Made by a program: the position numbers and the translations under genes
Part shown: piece after piece, positions 1 to 7,593 of the stretch
Layout of the letters: every line of letters begins with the position of its first letter
Position numbering within the stretch: position 1 is the stretch's first letter
Assembly: GCA_027325115.1 (NCBI GenBank)
Contig: DAHWFG010000093.1
Span: 1 to 17,530, forward strand
Source of the DNA: JAKBCQ01 sp021807585
GTDB lineage: Bacteria > Planctomycetota > Planctomycetia > Isosphaerales > Isosphaeraceae
Length of the DNA stretch: 17,530 bases
Reading direction: 5' to 3'
Notes under the pieces: model-generated
The model's input: the letters and a program-made list of their open reading frames with translations, nothing else
Told to the model about the DNA's origin: nothing
The model's database searches: none

Positions 1-51
1 CTAGACGGCGCGGCGATCATTGAATAATAGAGAATTGTTTGTTATTTCGTA

Positions 52-1305
52 TTATCGAGCTTTCCCGGGGTGAAAGGGGGCGTTCGATCTCGTCGCCGGT
101 TTTTCCGCTTCGGGGTGGCTCCGAATCCAATGATCGTGGAAGACGAAGCCGTCGGGAGTGGTTCGTTCGGGCATGTGGCAGGTCGCGCACCCGCCGCGCG
201 GCGAGACGGCGCACACTCGCCTTCCCGGCGCTCGATGACAATCCATGCATTTTGAATCATACATAGAAAGATCGGTCGACAACCGAGCGTGCGGGTCGTG
301 GCAAGTCGTGCAGCCGAAGCCCGATTGCGTGCTTTTGTAACATTCGGACCTCTTCAGCCCGATCGGCTGAAATTGTAAGAGAAGGGGATGATCGGGTTCG
401 AACTGATCGGCGAAAACGCCCGAGGGAAGTCGGTGGCATTCGCCGCAGAGCTTGATCTCGGCCAAAGGGCCCTCCTGCCCCGCGCCGTGGCGGATCGCAA
501 TCCGCTCCGAACCGTCGCGCATCGACGCCACATGAGCCGCTCCAGGTCCGTGACACCGCTCGCAATCGATGTTCGCCCGCATCGACGCGGGATCGAGCAC
601 GTCGTGGCCCTTCGCCGACGTTCGGCTCGCATGGCAATCGAAACACTCGCGAACGGTTTCGGGGCTCAGCGTTTGACCAAACCCCGCTCCCCCGCTCCCC
701 CGGATCGGTTCGCCTGGTGTAATTATGATTTTATGTTGTCTAGTCATATAAGAAAATCGATGTTTGATTCCCGCCGGATCGATCGCGGCGCCGAGGAGCG
801 AGACGAAGGTGACTCCGTTTCGCCCCGATCCGACCGCGTAATCGAGCTTAATCACGCGTTTTTTCCCCTTCTCCTCGCGCTCGACTTCGAGATCATCGCC
901 GCGCAACCGATATCGCCACGTGACGTCGGGGTCGCCGGGATCCTCGATCGTCCGATCGACGAAAAACCGCGCCAAGGGAGATCGACTCCCTCGCATCAGC
1001 GTCTTCGCGTGTTTTGACCGAGAGGCGAGCGCTACTTCGCCGGGATGGCATTCGGCGCACGCCTCCGACCCCAAATATCCGACATAATTCGCGGGTTCCT
1101 CCGCCGGGTTACGCGTTCGTTTCGCGGGCGCGATCGCCGTGGGCTCGAGCCGCTTCGGTTCGAATCGTGCGCCGAACCAGTAGCAATACACCGCTCCCGC
1201 GGCGCACGCCGCCACACAAGCCGGAGCGATCCACTTGATCGCACGAACCAGGCTGACGCCCTCGGCCGCGTTCGACGTCGTGGTTCGCAGAAATGATGAT
1301 ATCAT
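52..1305 (-). CDS. Membrane-anchored seven-heme c-type cytochrome
   Basis: This 417-residue protein probably carries electrons outside the cytoplasmic membrane. It has seven CxxCH heme-attachment motifs, at about residues 83-87, 221-225, 248-252, 287-291, 332-336, 353-357 and 373-377. A hydrophobic stretch at about 23-46 follows basic residues and has no clear cleavage site, so I read it as an N-terminal anchor with the hemes on the periplasmic side. Residues 110-215 lack heme motifs and look like a globular insert. Two extra cysteines, near 322 and 365, lie just before heme motifs; they might form a disulfide or bind metal (inference). The layout resembles cytochrome c554-like multiheme domains of planctomycete proteins. 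The ATG start is the first in the frame but has no clear ribosome binding site. It is transcribed away from the regulator at 1619. Redox partner and substrate are not evident. Confidence 0.85.
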   Translation of the reverse strand: MISSFLRTTTSNAAEGVSLVRAIKWIAPACVAACAAGAVYCYWFGARFEPKRLEPTAIAPAKRTRNPAEEPANYVGYLGSEACAECHPGEVALASRSKHAKTLMRGSRSPLARFFVDRTIEDPGDPDVTWRYRLRGDDLEVEREEKGKKRVIKLDYAVGSGRNGVTFVSLLGAAIDPAGIKHRFSYMTRQHKIIITPGEPIRGSGGAGFGQTLSPETVRECFDCHASRTSAKGHDVLDPASMRANIDCERCHGPGAAHVASMRDGSERIAIRHGAGQEGPLAEIKLCGECHRLPSGVFADQFEPDHPLLLQFQPIGLKRSECYKSTQSGFGCTTCHDPHARLSTDLSMYDSKCMDCHRAPGRRVCAVSPRGGCATCHMPERTTPDGFVFHDHWIRSHPEAEKPATRSNAPFHPGKAR

Positions 1306-1513
1306 GATTCACCGTGGAGGAATCGGTTCGGTCGTACTCTCGGGAGAGATGGATGGATTCAATCGACGGCGCGGCGTCTCGATCCTGTGACCCGATCGTT
1401 GCGGAATCGAGCGTCCGAGCGTTTCGAGTTCGGCTCGGCGTCGCGTTCGCCGCCCACGTTTTTTCATCGTGTATTCCCCGTAATCGGCTTGAAAACTATT
1501 TTTCGAAGGGGTA

Positions 1514-1542
1514 TTGATCCCGTCTTGAATACGTTGTATACT
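1514..1542 (+). promoter_or_regulatory. Candidate sigma70-type promoter for the GntR gene
   Basis: TTGATC at 1514-1519 and TATACT at 1537-1542 are separated by exactly 17 bases, close to the TTGACA/TATAAT consensus. The stretch is A+T-rich against its surroundings. Transcription would start near 1549, leaving a leader of about 70 bases before the ATG at 1619. This is a pattern match only; no start site is known. Confidence 0.5.
1534..1541 (+). promoter_or_regulatory. Candidate GntR-family operator over the -10 box
   Basis: TTGTATAC contains the GT-AT-AC core typical of operators bound by FadR/FCD-type GntR regulators (family pattern roughly T-n-G-T, short spacer, A-C-n-A). It lies over the candidate -10 box of the regulator gene itself, which would suit negative autoregulation. 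The right flank (TC) matches less well than the left, and no second copy was seen before the sugar operon at 4049-4179. Confidence 0.3.
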
Positions 1543-1618
1543 CCACGAAATCCAAGGTCAAGATTGCACGCTTCGGGCGCCTTCTGGGCGCGGCTTTCTT
1601 CGCGAGGTTTCAGGTCCG

Positions 1619-2431
1619 ATGTCTAAAACGCTTAAGTCGCGCGCATTTGAGTATATTCGTGAACGCATGCTGATGGGGGAGATTCAGGAGGGGGCGCGGA
1701 TCTCCGACGTCGAGATTTCGCGCGAGATGGGGATTAGCAGAACTCCCGTCCGCGAGGCGATCGTTCAGCTCGAGACGAAAGGCCTCGTCGAGCAGCTTCC
1801 GGGTCAGGGTCCGCGCGTTCGCACGCTCAACCGCCGCGATCTCGAGGAATGTTTCGAGCTGCGTGAGATCCTCGAATGCGGCGCGGTCGTGATGGCGGCG
1901 CAACGCGTCACCGATAAAGAACTCGCGGCTCTGGATCAAGATTGCGAAGGCTACGACGCGGTTTGCATCCGCCTTCGCGAGCAAGGGATTGAAGAGCCTA
2001 TAAGCCCTTGGAGCGATCATCTCAACGTTCTCGATATGTCCTTTCATCTCAAAATCATTAAGGCGGCCAAGAACGTGCAGTTGGTCGGCGTCGTCCGCGA
2101 TCTTCATTTGTTGACGCGCATTCTTCGCAGACGCTCCAACCTCCCTTCGACCCCTTATCTCGAGCGGTTGGACCGGATCCGCAACGATCATCGGCGAATC
2201 CTCGCGGCGATTCGCGCCCGCGACGGCGTCGCCGCGAGCGACGCGATGCGTCGACATATCGAGTGGGCGATGGAATATCACCTCAAGGCGTTCGATTGGG
2301 AGCGACGCAGTCTCGAGGCCGAGGAGGGAGGGGGCGACGGAATCGAATTTCCACTCAACGTCGTCAAGGCCTTGCTCAAGTTGGAGGAGTCCGTCGACGA
2401 AACGAATCAACACGAATCCGAATCGGAATAG
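1619..2431 (+). CDS. GntR-family transcriptional regulator, FCD type
   Basis: This 270-residue DNA-binding regulator has the two-domain plan of the FadR/FCD subgroup. Residues 6-70 form the winged helix-turn-helix, including the family hallmark ISRTPVREAI at about 39-48. Residues 76-225 form the all-helical FCD ligand-binding domain. Its likely metal-binding residues are visible: Asp139 and His143 (D-x3-H), His191 and His213. FCD proteins usually bind small organic acids or sugar acids. Residues 231-270 are acidic and probably disordered, an extra tail compared with many family members. The ATG follows a modest purine stretch (GAGG at 1604-1607). Its position ahead of the sugar-acid operon suggests that it senses an intermediate of that pathway, but this is inference. 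Confidence 0.88.
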   Translation: MSKTLKSRAFEYIRERMLMGEIQEGARISDVEISREMGISRTPVREAIVQLETKGLVEQLPGQGPRVRTLNRRDLEECFELREILECGAVVMAAQRVTDKELAALDQDCEGYDAVCIRLREQGIEEPISPWSDHLNVLDMSFHLKIIKAAKNVQLVGVVRDLHLLTRILRRRSNLPSTPYLERLDRIRNDHRRILAAIRARDGVAASDAMRRHIEWAMEYHLKAFDWERRSLEAEEGGGDGIEFPLNVVKALLKLEESVDETNQHESESE

Positions 2432-2473
2432 AAAGATATCAAGTTATTTTCATTTCATCATTTTATGAGGGAA

Positions 2474-2479
2474 GGGAGG
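2474..2479 (+). promoter_or_regulatory. Ribosome binding site fixing the lipoprotein start
   Basis: GGGAGG ends nine bases before the ATG at 2489. It makes that codon a better start than the in-frame ATG at 2465, which lies upstream of the site. Confidence 0.6.
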
Positions 2480-2488
2480 TTGATCAAT

Positions 2489-2740
2489 ATGAGGTCGATG
2501 AAGCGGCGATTGCTGGAAACGACGACGGTTCTCGCGTTCATTCCCTATCTTGGATGCGATTCGGGGACCGCGAATTCTCCCAAAGGAGACGACGCGAAGG
2601 TCGTCATCGCACCCGATACGCCCAAATCCTTTCAAGAATATCAAGATCGACAAAACAAAGGATTGGCCGCGATGAAAGGAGTCAAGAACGCTCAAGGTGT
2701 GGCAAAAGCTCTCGTCAAACCGGAGGATCTCAAAAAATAA
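2489..2740 (+). CDS. Small secreted lipoprotein
   Basis: This 83-residue protein has a basic N terminus (Arg/Lys at residues 2-8), a short hydrophobic stretch and a cysteine at 23 in the context YLGC, a slightly atypical lipobox. The mature part is short, hydrophilic and lysine-rich, with a proline-containing segment (PDTPKSF) followed by a probable helix. No enzymatic motif is visible and I assign no function. Small lipoproteins of this kind often sit next to DUF1559 genes in planctomycetes, as here, where a DUF1559 gene starts 192 bases downstream. A Shine-Dalgarno sequence supports this start rather than the ATG at 2465. Confidence 0.65.
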   Translation: MRSMKRRLLETTTVLAFIPYLGCDSGTANSPKGDDAKVVIAPDTPKSFQEYQDRQNKGLAAMKGVKNAQGVAKALVKPEDLKK

Positions 2741-2932
2741 TCGCTCGCCATTCGTCGTCGCGGCGATCGATGCATTCGAAACGACCGAAGCGGCTCGTTT
2801 CAGAATTCGCATCGACAAATAACATTTCAATGCAATGAAGATATTATTATCTGATTTGCAAGTTGATCATTGATTTCAAATCGAGGATGCGCTCCCGGAT
2901 ACGATATTCTTTATTAACGAGGAGTTCTCTCC

Positions 2933-4048
2933 ATGCGTCGTCTTCATCGCGGTTTCACACTGATCGAGTTATTGGTCGTCATCGCGATCATCGCGGTACT
3001 GATCGCTCTTCTATTGCCCGCGGTGCAACAAGCGCGCGAGGCGGCTCGCCGCGCCCAATGCACAAACAACCTCAAGCAAATCGGCCTCGCCGTCGCCAAT
3101 TACGTCTCGACGAACAACGTTCTTCCGCCGACCGACGGTTCTCCCTTGGCAGTCTACGGAATCAATACTTCGGGGCCGAACAGTGTCGCTCCGAACATTT
3201 CAGCATTCGCTAGGCTTCTTCCATACCTCGACCAAACTCCGGTCTACAACTCGATCAACATGATGATCGGCGTATATGGAACGAGCGGAGGATGGCAAGG
3301 CGTGCCGTTCAGTTCCGCGGCTATCCAGGCGACCGCCATCACCACGACCATTCAAACGTTTCTCTGCCCTTCAGATCCATGGCCGGGCGCTTCGGCTTTC
3401 AGTTGTTCGGGGTGCCCGCCGATGTCTTTCGGCATTCCCCCCGTTCAAAAGAATTTCGCCGCGTTCAATTACTGCACGAACATCGGCCTCGGCCCCAGAG
3501 TCATGAGTTTTTCGGTGATGAATGGTCCCGCATACATCCTTGGATGGGGCCAGACCGTCTCTCCCGCGACATTCACCGACGGGATGAGCAGCACCGTCAT
3601 CTATAGCGAATTTGTCAAGGGACCCGCCGCGCCCCCTCCAACCAACGATTTTCTCGGGACCGTCTTCACCGGACCCAACATCTATCCCGTCGGTGTCAAT
3701 CCAAGCATCGGCGTCAATCCTTATCCCGATTATTACAACGCCCAGCTTTGCTCGAATTCGGCGCTCACCTTCTACACCGGATGGAAAGGTCAGCAATGGA
3801 TTCAGGGAGACCAGACCGCATATTCTCATACGCAACTTCCCAATAGACGTGCATGCATTTATACCTATGGATGGGCGTCGCCGAGTTGGTCGACGATGGT
3901 CGGCGCCAGCTCGCTCCACCCGGGAGGGGTCAACGTCGCGATGGCCGATGGATCGGTCCACTTCATCAAGAACAGCGTCAACTACGTCACCTGGTACGCC
4001 CTGGCGACCGCCAACGGCGGCGAGGTGATCGATCAAGGCTCGTATTGA
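2933..4048 (+). CDS. DUF1559 prepilin-like protein
   Basis: This 371-residue protein starts with a type IV prepilin/pseudopilin leader: basic MRRLHRG, a cleavage point between Gly7 and Phe8, FTLIE with Glu12 at +5, and a hydrophobic helix to about residue 30. The sequence QQAREAARRAQCTNNLKQ then follows, as is typical of DUF1559. Near the C terminus, HPGGVNVAMADGSVHF gives the His-x9-Asp-Gly signature of the family. The middle is rich in aromatic and small residues, as expected of an exported beta-rich domain. The family is hugely expanded in planctomycetes; its role is unproven, and surface or pseudopilus-like assemblies have been suggested. The start is firm, with GAGGAG at 2919-2924, eight bases before the ATG. 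The 192 bases upstream are A+T-rich and hold no other gene. Members are often found beside sugar-degradation genes, as here. Confidence 0.92.
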   Translation: MRRLHRGFTLIELLVVIAIIAVLIALLLPAVQQAREAARRAQCTNNLKQIGLAVANYVSTNNVLPPTDGSPLAVYGINTSGPNSVAPNISAFARLLPYLDQTPVYNSINMMIGVYGTSGGWQGVPFSSAAIQATAITTTIQTFLCPSDPWPGASAFSCSGCPPMSFGIPPVQKNFAAFNYCTNIGLGPRVMSFSVMNGPAYILGWGQTVSPATFTDGMSSTVIYSEFVKGPAAPPPTNDFLGTVFTGPNIYPVGVNPSIGVNPYPDYYNAQLCSNSALTFYTGWKGQQWIQGDQTAYSHTQLPNRRACIYTYGWASPSWSTMVGASSLHPGGVNVAMADGSVHFIKNSVNYVTWYALATANGGEVIDQGSY

Positions 4049-4062
4049 TCCGATCAAAAACG

Positions 4063-4125
4063 CGCGATCGCCTCGAACTTGGACCCTATCCGTCTGATCA
4101 ATCTCAAGGCGGCGGGGCGATCGCG
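4063..4125. repeat. 10-bp inverted repeat between DUF1559 and GH36 genes
   Basis: CGCGATCGCC at 4063-4072 and GGCGATCGCG at 4116-4125 are exact reverse complements separated by 43 bases. They could pair in RNA or mark a protein-binding site. No T tract follows the second arm, so a standard intrinsic terminator is not supported. Each arm also contains the palindrome GCGATCGC, and CGATCG words are common across this window, so chance is a real possibility. Confidence 0.4.
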
Positions 4126-4179
4126 GTATAAATCGGCAAATGAACATCTCACTCGAGTATTTGAACTTAAGGATAACCG

Positions 4180-6282
4180 ATGAGCCCGCCTTTTGACGTT
4201 CTTTCGAGAATTCGAATCGTCGCCGCGATCCTCCTCGTCTATTGCGCCTGCTCGGCGGCCTTCGCGCGAGACGACGCAAAAGCCGAAGCCGCCGACGAGG
4301 CTCGCCCCCCCGCGCAATTTCTCGAACCCACGACCGCGACCGACGCCTCGACCGCGATCCCCTTCTCGTTCATTTACGACCAGAAACCTTCACGCGATTT
4401 AATGAAGAATTGGAAATATCAAAGGACAAAAAGAAATCTCGACGAGGGACGCGTTCAATACGAGTCGACCTGGAACGATCCCCGAACCGGTCTCGTCATT
4501 CGAATGAAAGGTATCTTGTATGAAAAATATCCTGTCGTCGAATGGACCGTGACTTTCAAAAACGAAGGAAAGACCGATACGCCGATCCTGGAGTCGATCC
4601 AGGCGTTGGATACGCGGCTTACCTCGCCCGGCGCCACAACCGCTTCGAACCCGATCCTCCACTCTTTCAAAGGGAGCCCGGCGGAACTCGACGATTATCA
4701 TCCGCGACCAAGTCCAATCCCGCCGGGAGAGACGATTCATATCGGCACGACCGGCGGACGTCCCTGCAATACCAATCTGCCGTATTTCAACCTCGAAGGA
4801 GCCGGCGGAGGAGTCATCATCGCCGTCGGCTGGCCGGGACAGTGGACGTCGTCGTGGGAATGCGATATATCAAAAACAGTTCATGTTCTTGCAGGTCAAG
4901 AAATCACGCATTTGAAATTGCTTCCGGGCGAGGAAGTTCGCACCCCGCTCGTCGCGCTCTTGTTCTGGAAGGGAGACCGGATTCGGTCGCACAATACCTG
5001 GCGGCGCTGGATGCTCGAATACAATCTTCCCAGGCCCCGCGGCGAGCTTCCTCCCCCCCAGCTCGTCGCCTGCAGCTCGCACCAGTTCGGCGAGATGATC
5101 GGCGCGAACGAAGATAATCAAAAACTCTTTATCGATCGTTATCTCGAAGAAAAACTCAAGATTGATTATTGGTGGATGGACGCGGGTTGGTACAAGAACG
5201 ACGGTACCTGGGTGAACACCGGAACGTGGGAGGTCGACCCCAAGCGTTTTCCCCATGGGTTGCGAGCGATCACCGATCACGGTCGTGAAAAAGGAGTGCG
5301 GAGCATCGTTTGGTTCGAACCCGAACGCGTCACCAAAAAAAGCGAATTATTCGAGACGCGCCCCGAATGGCTCCTTTCGCCGAGCGGTTTGCCCGCGGGA
5401 TTGGCGTATCAGAACGATTGGCGATTGTTTAATTTAGGAAATCCCGACGCCTTGAAATGGCTGATCGACCGTGTCGACGGCCTGATCCATTCACAAGGAA
5501 TCGATCTATATCGACAAGATTTTAATATGGATCCGTCTTTTTTTTGGTCGACGGGAGAGCCCGACGACCGTCGAGGTATCGCCGAGAATCATTACGTTCG
5601 AGGTTATCTCGCGTATTGGGATGAACTGCTCCGAAGGAACCCCGGACTCCGGATCGATAGCTGCGCGTCGGGAGGCAGGCGCAACGATCTTGAAACCTTG
5701 CGCAGGGCCGTCCCGCTGTTGCGGAGCGATTATCTTTTCGAACCCACCGGTCAGCAGTGTCATACCTACGGAATTTCATTTTGGTATCCTTATCACGGCA
5801 CGGGTACGCTGATCGGCGCATCGCAAATCTTCGGTTCCAAGATCGAAAGCGACGTCGTGTACGCGTTTCGCAGCCACATGGCGCCGAGCGTCACCGCGTG
5901 CTGGGACCTCCGCCGAAAAGATCTAAATTACGATCTCTTGCGCAAACTGACCGCGCAATTGCATGAAACTCAGCCCTATTACCTGGGAGATTATTACCCG
6001 TTGACTCCTTATAGTACGCAGAATGATGTTTGGATGGCATGGCGGTTCGACCGACCCGACCTCGGCGGCGGAGTCGTGCAGGCGTTTCGTCGTCCGGCAA
6101 GTCTCGAAGAAACCAGGCGGTTCAAGCTCGGCGGCCTGGATCCGACGGCGCGATACGTCGTCAAGGACGTCGATCTTGACGAAGTTAAGGAGGCGTCGGG
6201 TCGCGAATTGATCGAACAGGGACTCGCGGTGACGCTTAAAAATCAGCCCCAGGCGGCGGTCGTCATTTATAAGCGAAAGTGA
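4180..6282 (+). CDS. Exported GH36-type alpha-galactosidase
   Basis: This 700-residue glycoside hydrolase matches family 36 (melibiase) in length and layout and probably releases alpha-linked galactose from oligo- or polysaccharides. A signal peptide covers residues 1-29 (hydrophobic 13-28, AFA before the cut). Residues 45-300 form the N-terminal beta-sandwich. The catalytic barrel begins near 310 and includes WWMDAGW (331-337) and a strand ending IVWFEPERV. The likely nucleophile is Asp447 in LYRQDFN, and the likely acid/base is Asp517 in RSDY. CASGGRRND between them is the GH36 Cys-Ser-Gly-Gly-like loop. A short beta domain closes the protein. AAGGA lies six bases before the ATG. It heads the importer and sugar-acid operon, which suggests that it feeds it. 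Exact substrate is unknown; the nucleophile motif (YRQD rather than KWD) is divergent, so another alpha-glycoside is possible. Confidence 0.87.
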   Translation: MSPPFDVLSRIRIVAAILLVYCACSAAFARDDAKAEAADEARPPAQFLEPTTATDASTAIPFSFIYDQKPSRDLMKNWKYQRTKRNLDEGRVQYESTWNDPRTGLVIRMKGILYEKYPVVEWTVTFKNEGKTDTPILESIQALDTRLTSPGATTASNPILHSFKGSPAELDDYHPRPSPIPPGETIHIGTTGGRPCNTNLPYFNLEGAGGGVIIAVGWPGQWTSSWECDISKTVHVLAGQEITHLKLLPGEEVRTPLVALLFWKGDRIRSHNTWRRWMLEYNLPRPRGELPPPQLVACSSHQFGEMIGANEDNQKLFIDRYLEEKLKIDYWWMDAGWYKNDGTWVNTGTWEVDPKRFPHGLRAITDHGREKGVRSIVWFEPERVTKKSELFETRPEWLLSPSGLPAGLAYQNDWRLFNLGNPDALKWLIDRVDGLIHSQGIDLYRQDFNMDPSFFWSTGEPDDRRGIAENHYVRGYLAYWDELLRRNPGLRIDSCASGGRRNDLETLRRAVPLLRSDYLFEPTGQQCHTYGISFWYPYHGTGTLIGASQIFGSKIESDVVYAFRSHMAPSVTACWDLRRKDLNYDLLRKLTAQLHETQPYYLGDYYPLTPYSTQNDVWMAWRFDRPDLGGGVVQAFRRPASLEETRRFKLGGLDPTARYVVKDVDLDEVKEASGRELIEQGLAVTLKNQPQAAVVIYKRK

Positions 6283-6310
6283 GATCGGCCGCATAGAGTG
6301 ATGTCGGATC

Positions 6311-7582
6311 ATGAATATCAGCCGCATCGAAACGATTTGGTTTGAAGCGATCGAGAGGCGCGAGTGGGAGCGAACAAGCGGTTCGTCGCGTCAGGCGTTA
6401 CCCAACAACCTGTGGGTGCGCATTTATGCCGAGGACGGTTCGGCGGGACTGGGCGAAACGTATTACCTGCCCCGCGCCGTCGCCGCGATCGTCCACGACG
6501 TGCTCGCGCCGCTCTTGATCGGCCGTGATGTGCTGGATATCGAGAATCACTGGAACAACATGTTCTCGCTTGTCAATTTTTGCGGCTACGCCGGCGCCGA
6601 GATGAGAGCCATCTCGGCGCTTGACGTCGCGCTTTGGGATCTCGCCGGGAAAATAATCGGTCAGCCGATTTATCATCTGCTTGGCGGTCGCAGCCGTACT
6701 CGAATCGCCGTTTACAATACGTGTGTCGGCTATGGGAAACACCAAGATTATCAGGCTTGGACGGAGGGACGGGCCGGCGAGCTCGCCGCGGATTTGCTCG
6801 ACCAGGGTATCCGTGCGATGAAAATATGGCCGTTCGATCGGTTCGGCGCCACGCTCGCGGGACCGGCCCACCCGCGCGGCAAGTTCACGATTTGGGGTCA
6901 AGAGACCGCCGCCGGGGTTCTGGCGCATTCCCTTGATGAAGACGAACTCAAAATGGGACTCGGCGTCTTGGATGACATTCGTGCCGCGGTTGGAGACAAA
7001 ATGTCGATCGCCATCGAAGGGCATGCGCGTTGGGACCTCCCCACATCCATCCGAATCGCCCGGGCGCTCGAACCCTACAAGATCCTCTGGCTTGAGGAGA
7101 TCATGCCCCCCGACAACGTCGAGGCATATGTGCGTCTTAAGTCGTCGACTTCCGTGCCGATCTGTCAGAGCGAGCGAGTCTTCACGCGCTTCGGCTTCAG
7201 GCCGTATATCGAACAATATGCCGCCGATATGATCATGCCCGATATCTCGTGGTGCGGCGGCCTTACCGAGGCGCGGAAGATTTGCAGCCTCGCCGACACG
7301 TACTATCTGCCGATCACCACGCACGACACGATCGGACCCGTCGCTCTCTGGGCCGCGGCTCATCTGATGACGCATATCCCCAACGCCATGATCATGGAAA
7401 CGGTTCGGGGATATGTCGACGGTTGGTACGACGACGTCGTCTCCGATCGGATCGAGATTCGCGACGGATTTCTCTCGCTCGGTGGAAGACCCGGTCTCGG
7501 TATCGAACTCCGGCCCGATTTGATCGATCGCCCGGGAGCCCGTGTCGAAGAGTCGACCGCCGAAACTCTTGAAAAACGGTGA
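6311..7582 (+). CDS. Enolase-superfamily sugar-acid dehydratase, GalD-like
   Basis: This 423-residue member of the mandelate racemase/muconate lactonizing enzyme family probably removes water from an aldonic acid to give a 2-keto-3-deoxy acid. The N-terminal capping domain spans about 1-125, the barrel 130-390. Predicted Mg ligands are Glu236, Glu262 and Glu288. Asp311 and His338 form the expected base dyad (MPDISW and THDTIGP). IEGHARW places His238 two residues after the first metal ligand, matching the D-x-H of D-galactonate dehydratase (DgoD), in which that His acts as acid; here the Asp is Glu. The usual K-x-K strand reads MKIWPF, keeping only the first Lys (171). It lies 28 bases after the GH36 gene, without a strong ribosome binding site, and its stop overlaps a GTG of the next frame. 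The galactonate specificity is inference; gluconate, mannonate or another sugar acid is possible. Confidence 0.82.
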   Translation: MNISRIETIWFEAIERREWERTSGSSRQALPNNLWVRIYAEDGSAGLGETYYLPRAVAAIVHDVLAPLLIGRDVLDIENHWNNMFSLVNFCGYAGAEMRAISALDVALWDLAGKIIGQPIYHLLGGRSRTRIAVYNTCVGYGKHQDYQAWTEGRAGELAADLLDQGIRAMKIWPFDRFGATLAGPAHPRGKFTIWGQETAAGVLAHSLDEDELKMGLGVLDDIRAAVGDKMSIAIEGHARWDLPTSIRIARALEPYKILWLEEIMPPDNVEAYVRLKSSTSVPICQSERVFTRFGFRPYIEQYAADMIMPDISWCGGLTEARKICSLADTYYLPITTHDTIGPVALWAAAHLMTHIPNAMIMETVRGYVDGWYDDVVSDRIEIRDGFLSLGGRPGLGIELRPDLIDRPGARVEESTAETLEKR

Positions 7583-7593
7583 GAATCATTTTT

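Larger units (their letters stand above)
1306..1618. other. Divergent intergenic region
   Basis: This 313-base stretch separates the minus-strand cytochrome from the plus-strand GntR gene. Only short, arginine-rich frames cross it, and I see no gene in it. Its right half carries a good candidate promoter for the GntR gene (1514-1542) with a GntR-like half-palindrome over the -10 box. I see no equally convincing promoter for the cytochrome gene on the minus strand. No RNA gene or terminator hairpin with a T tract was found. Confidence 0.6.

Noticed and set aside
1610..2413. 267-residue minus-strand frame opposite the GntR gene
   Set aside because: The plus-strand frame has clear GntR and FCD motifs. 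The antisense frame has none and has no supporting start signal.
3371..4279. 302-residue minus-strand frame opposite the DUF1559 gene
   Set aside because: It crosses the end of DUF1559 and the start of GH36, has Arg/Asp-rich composition and shows no domain.
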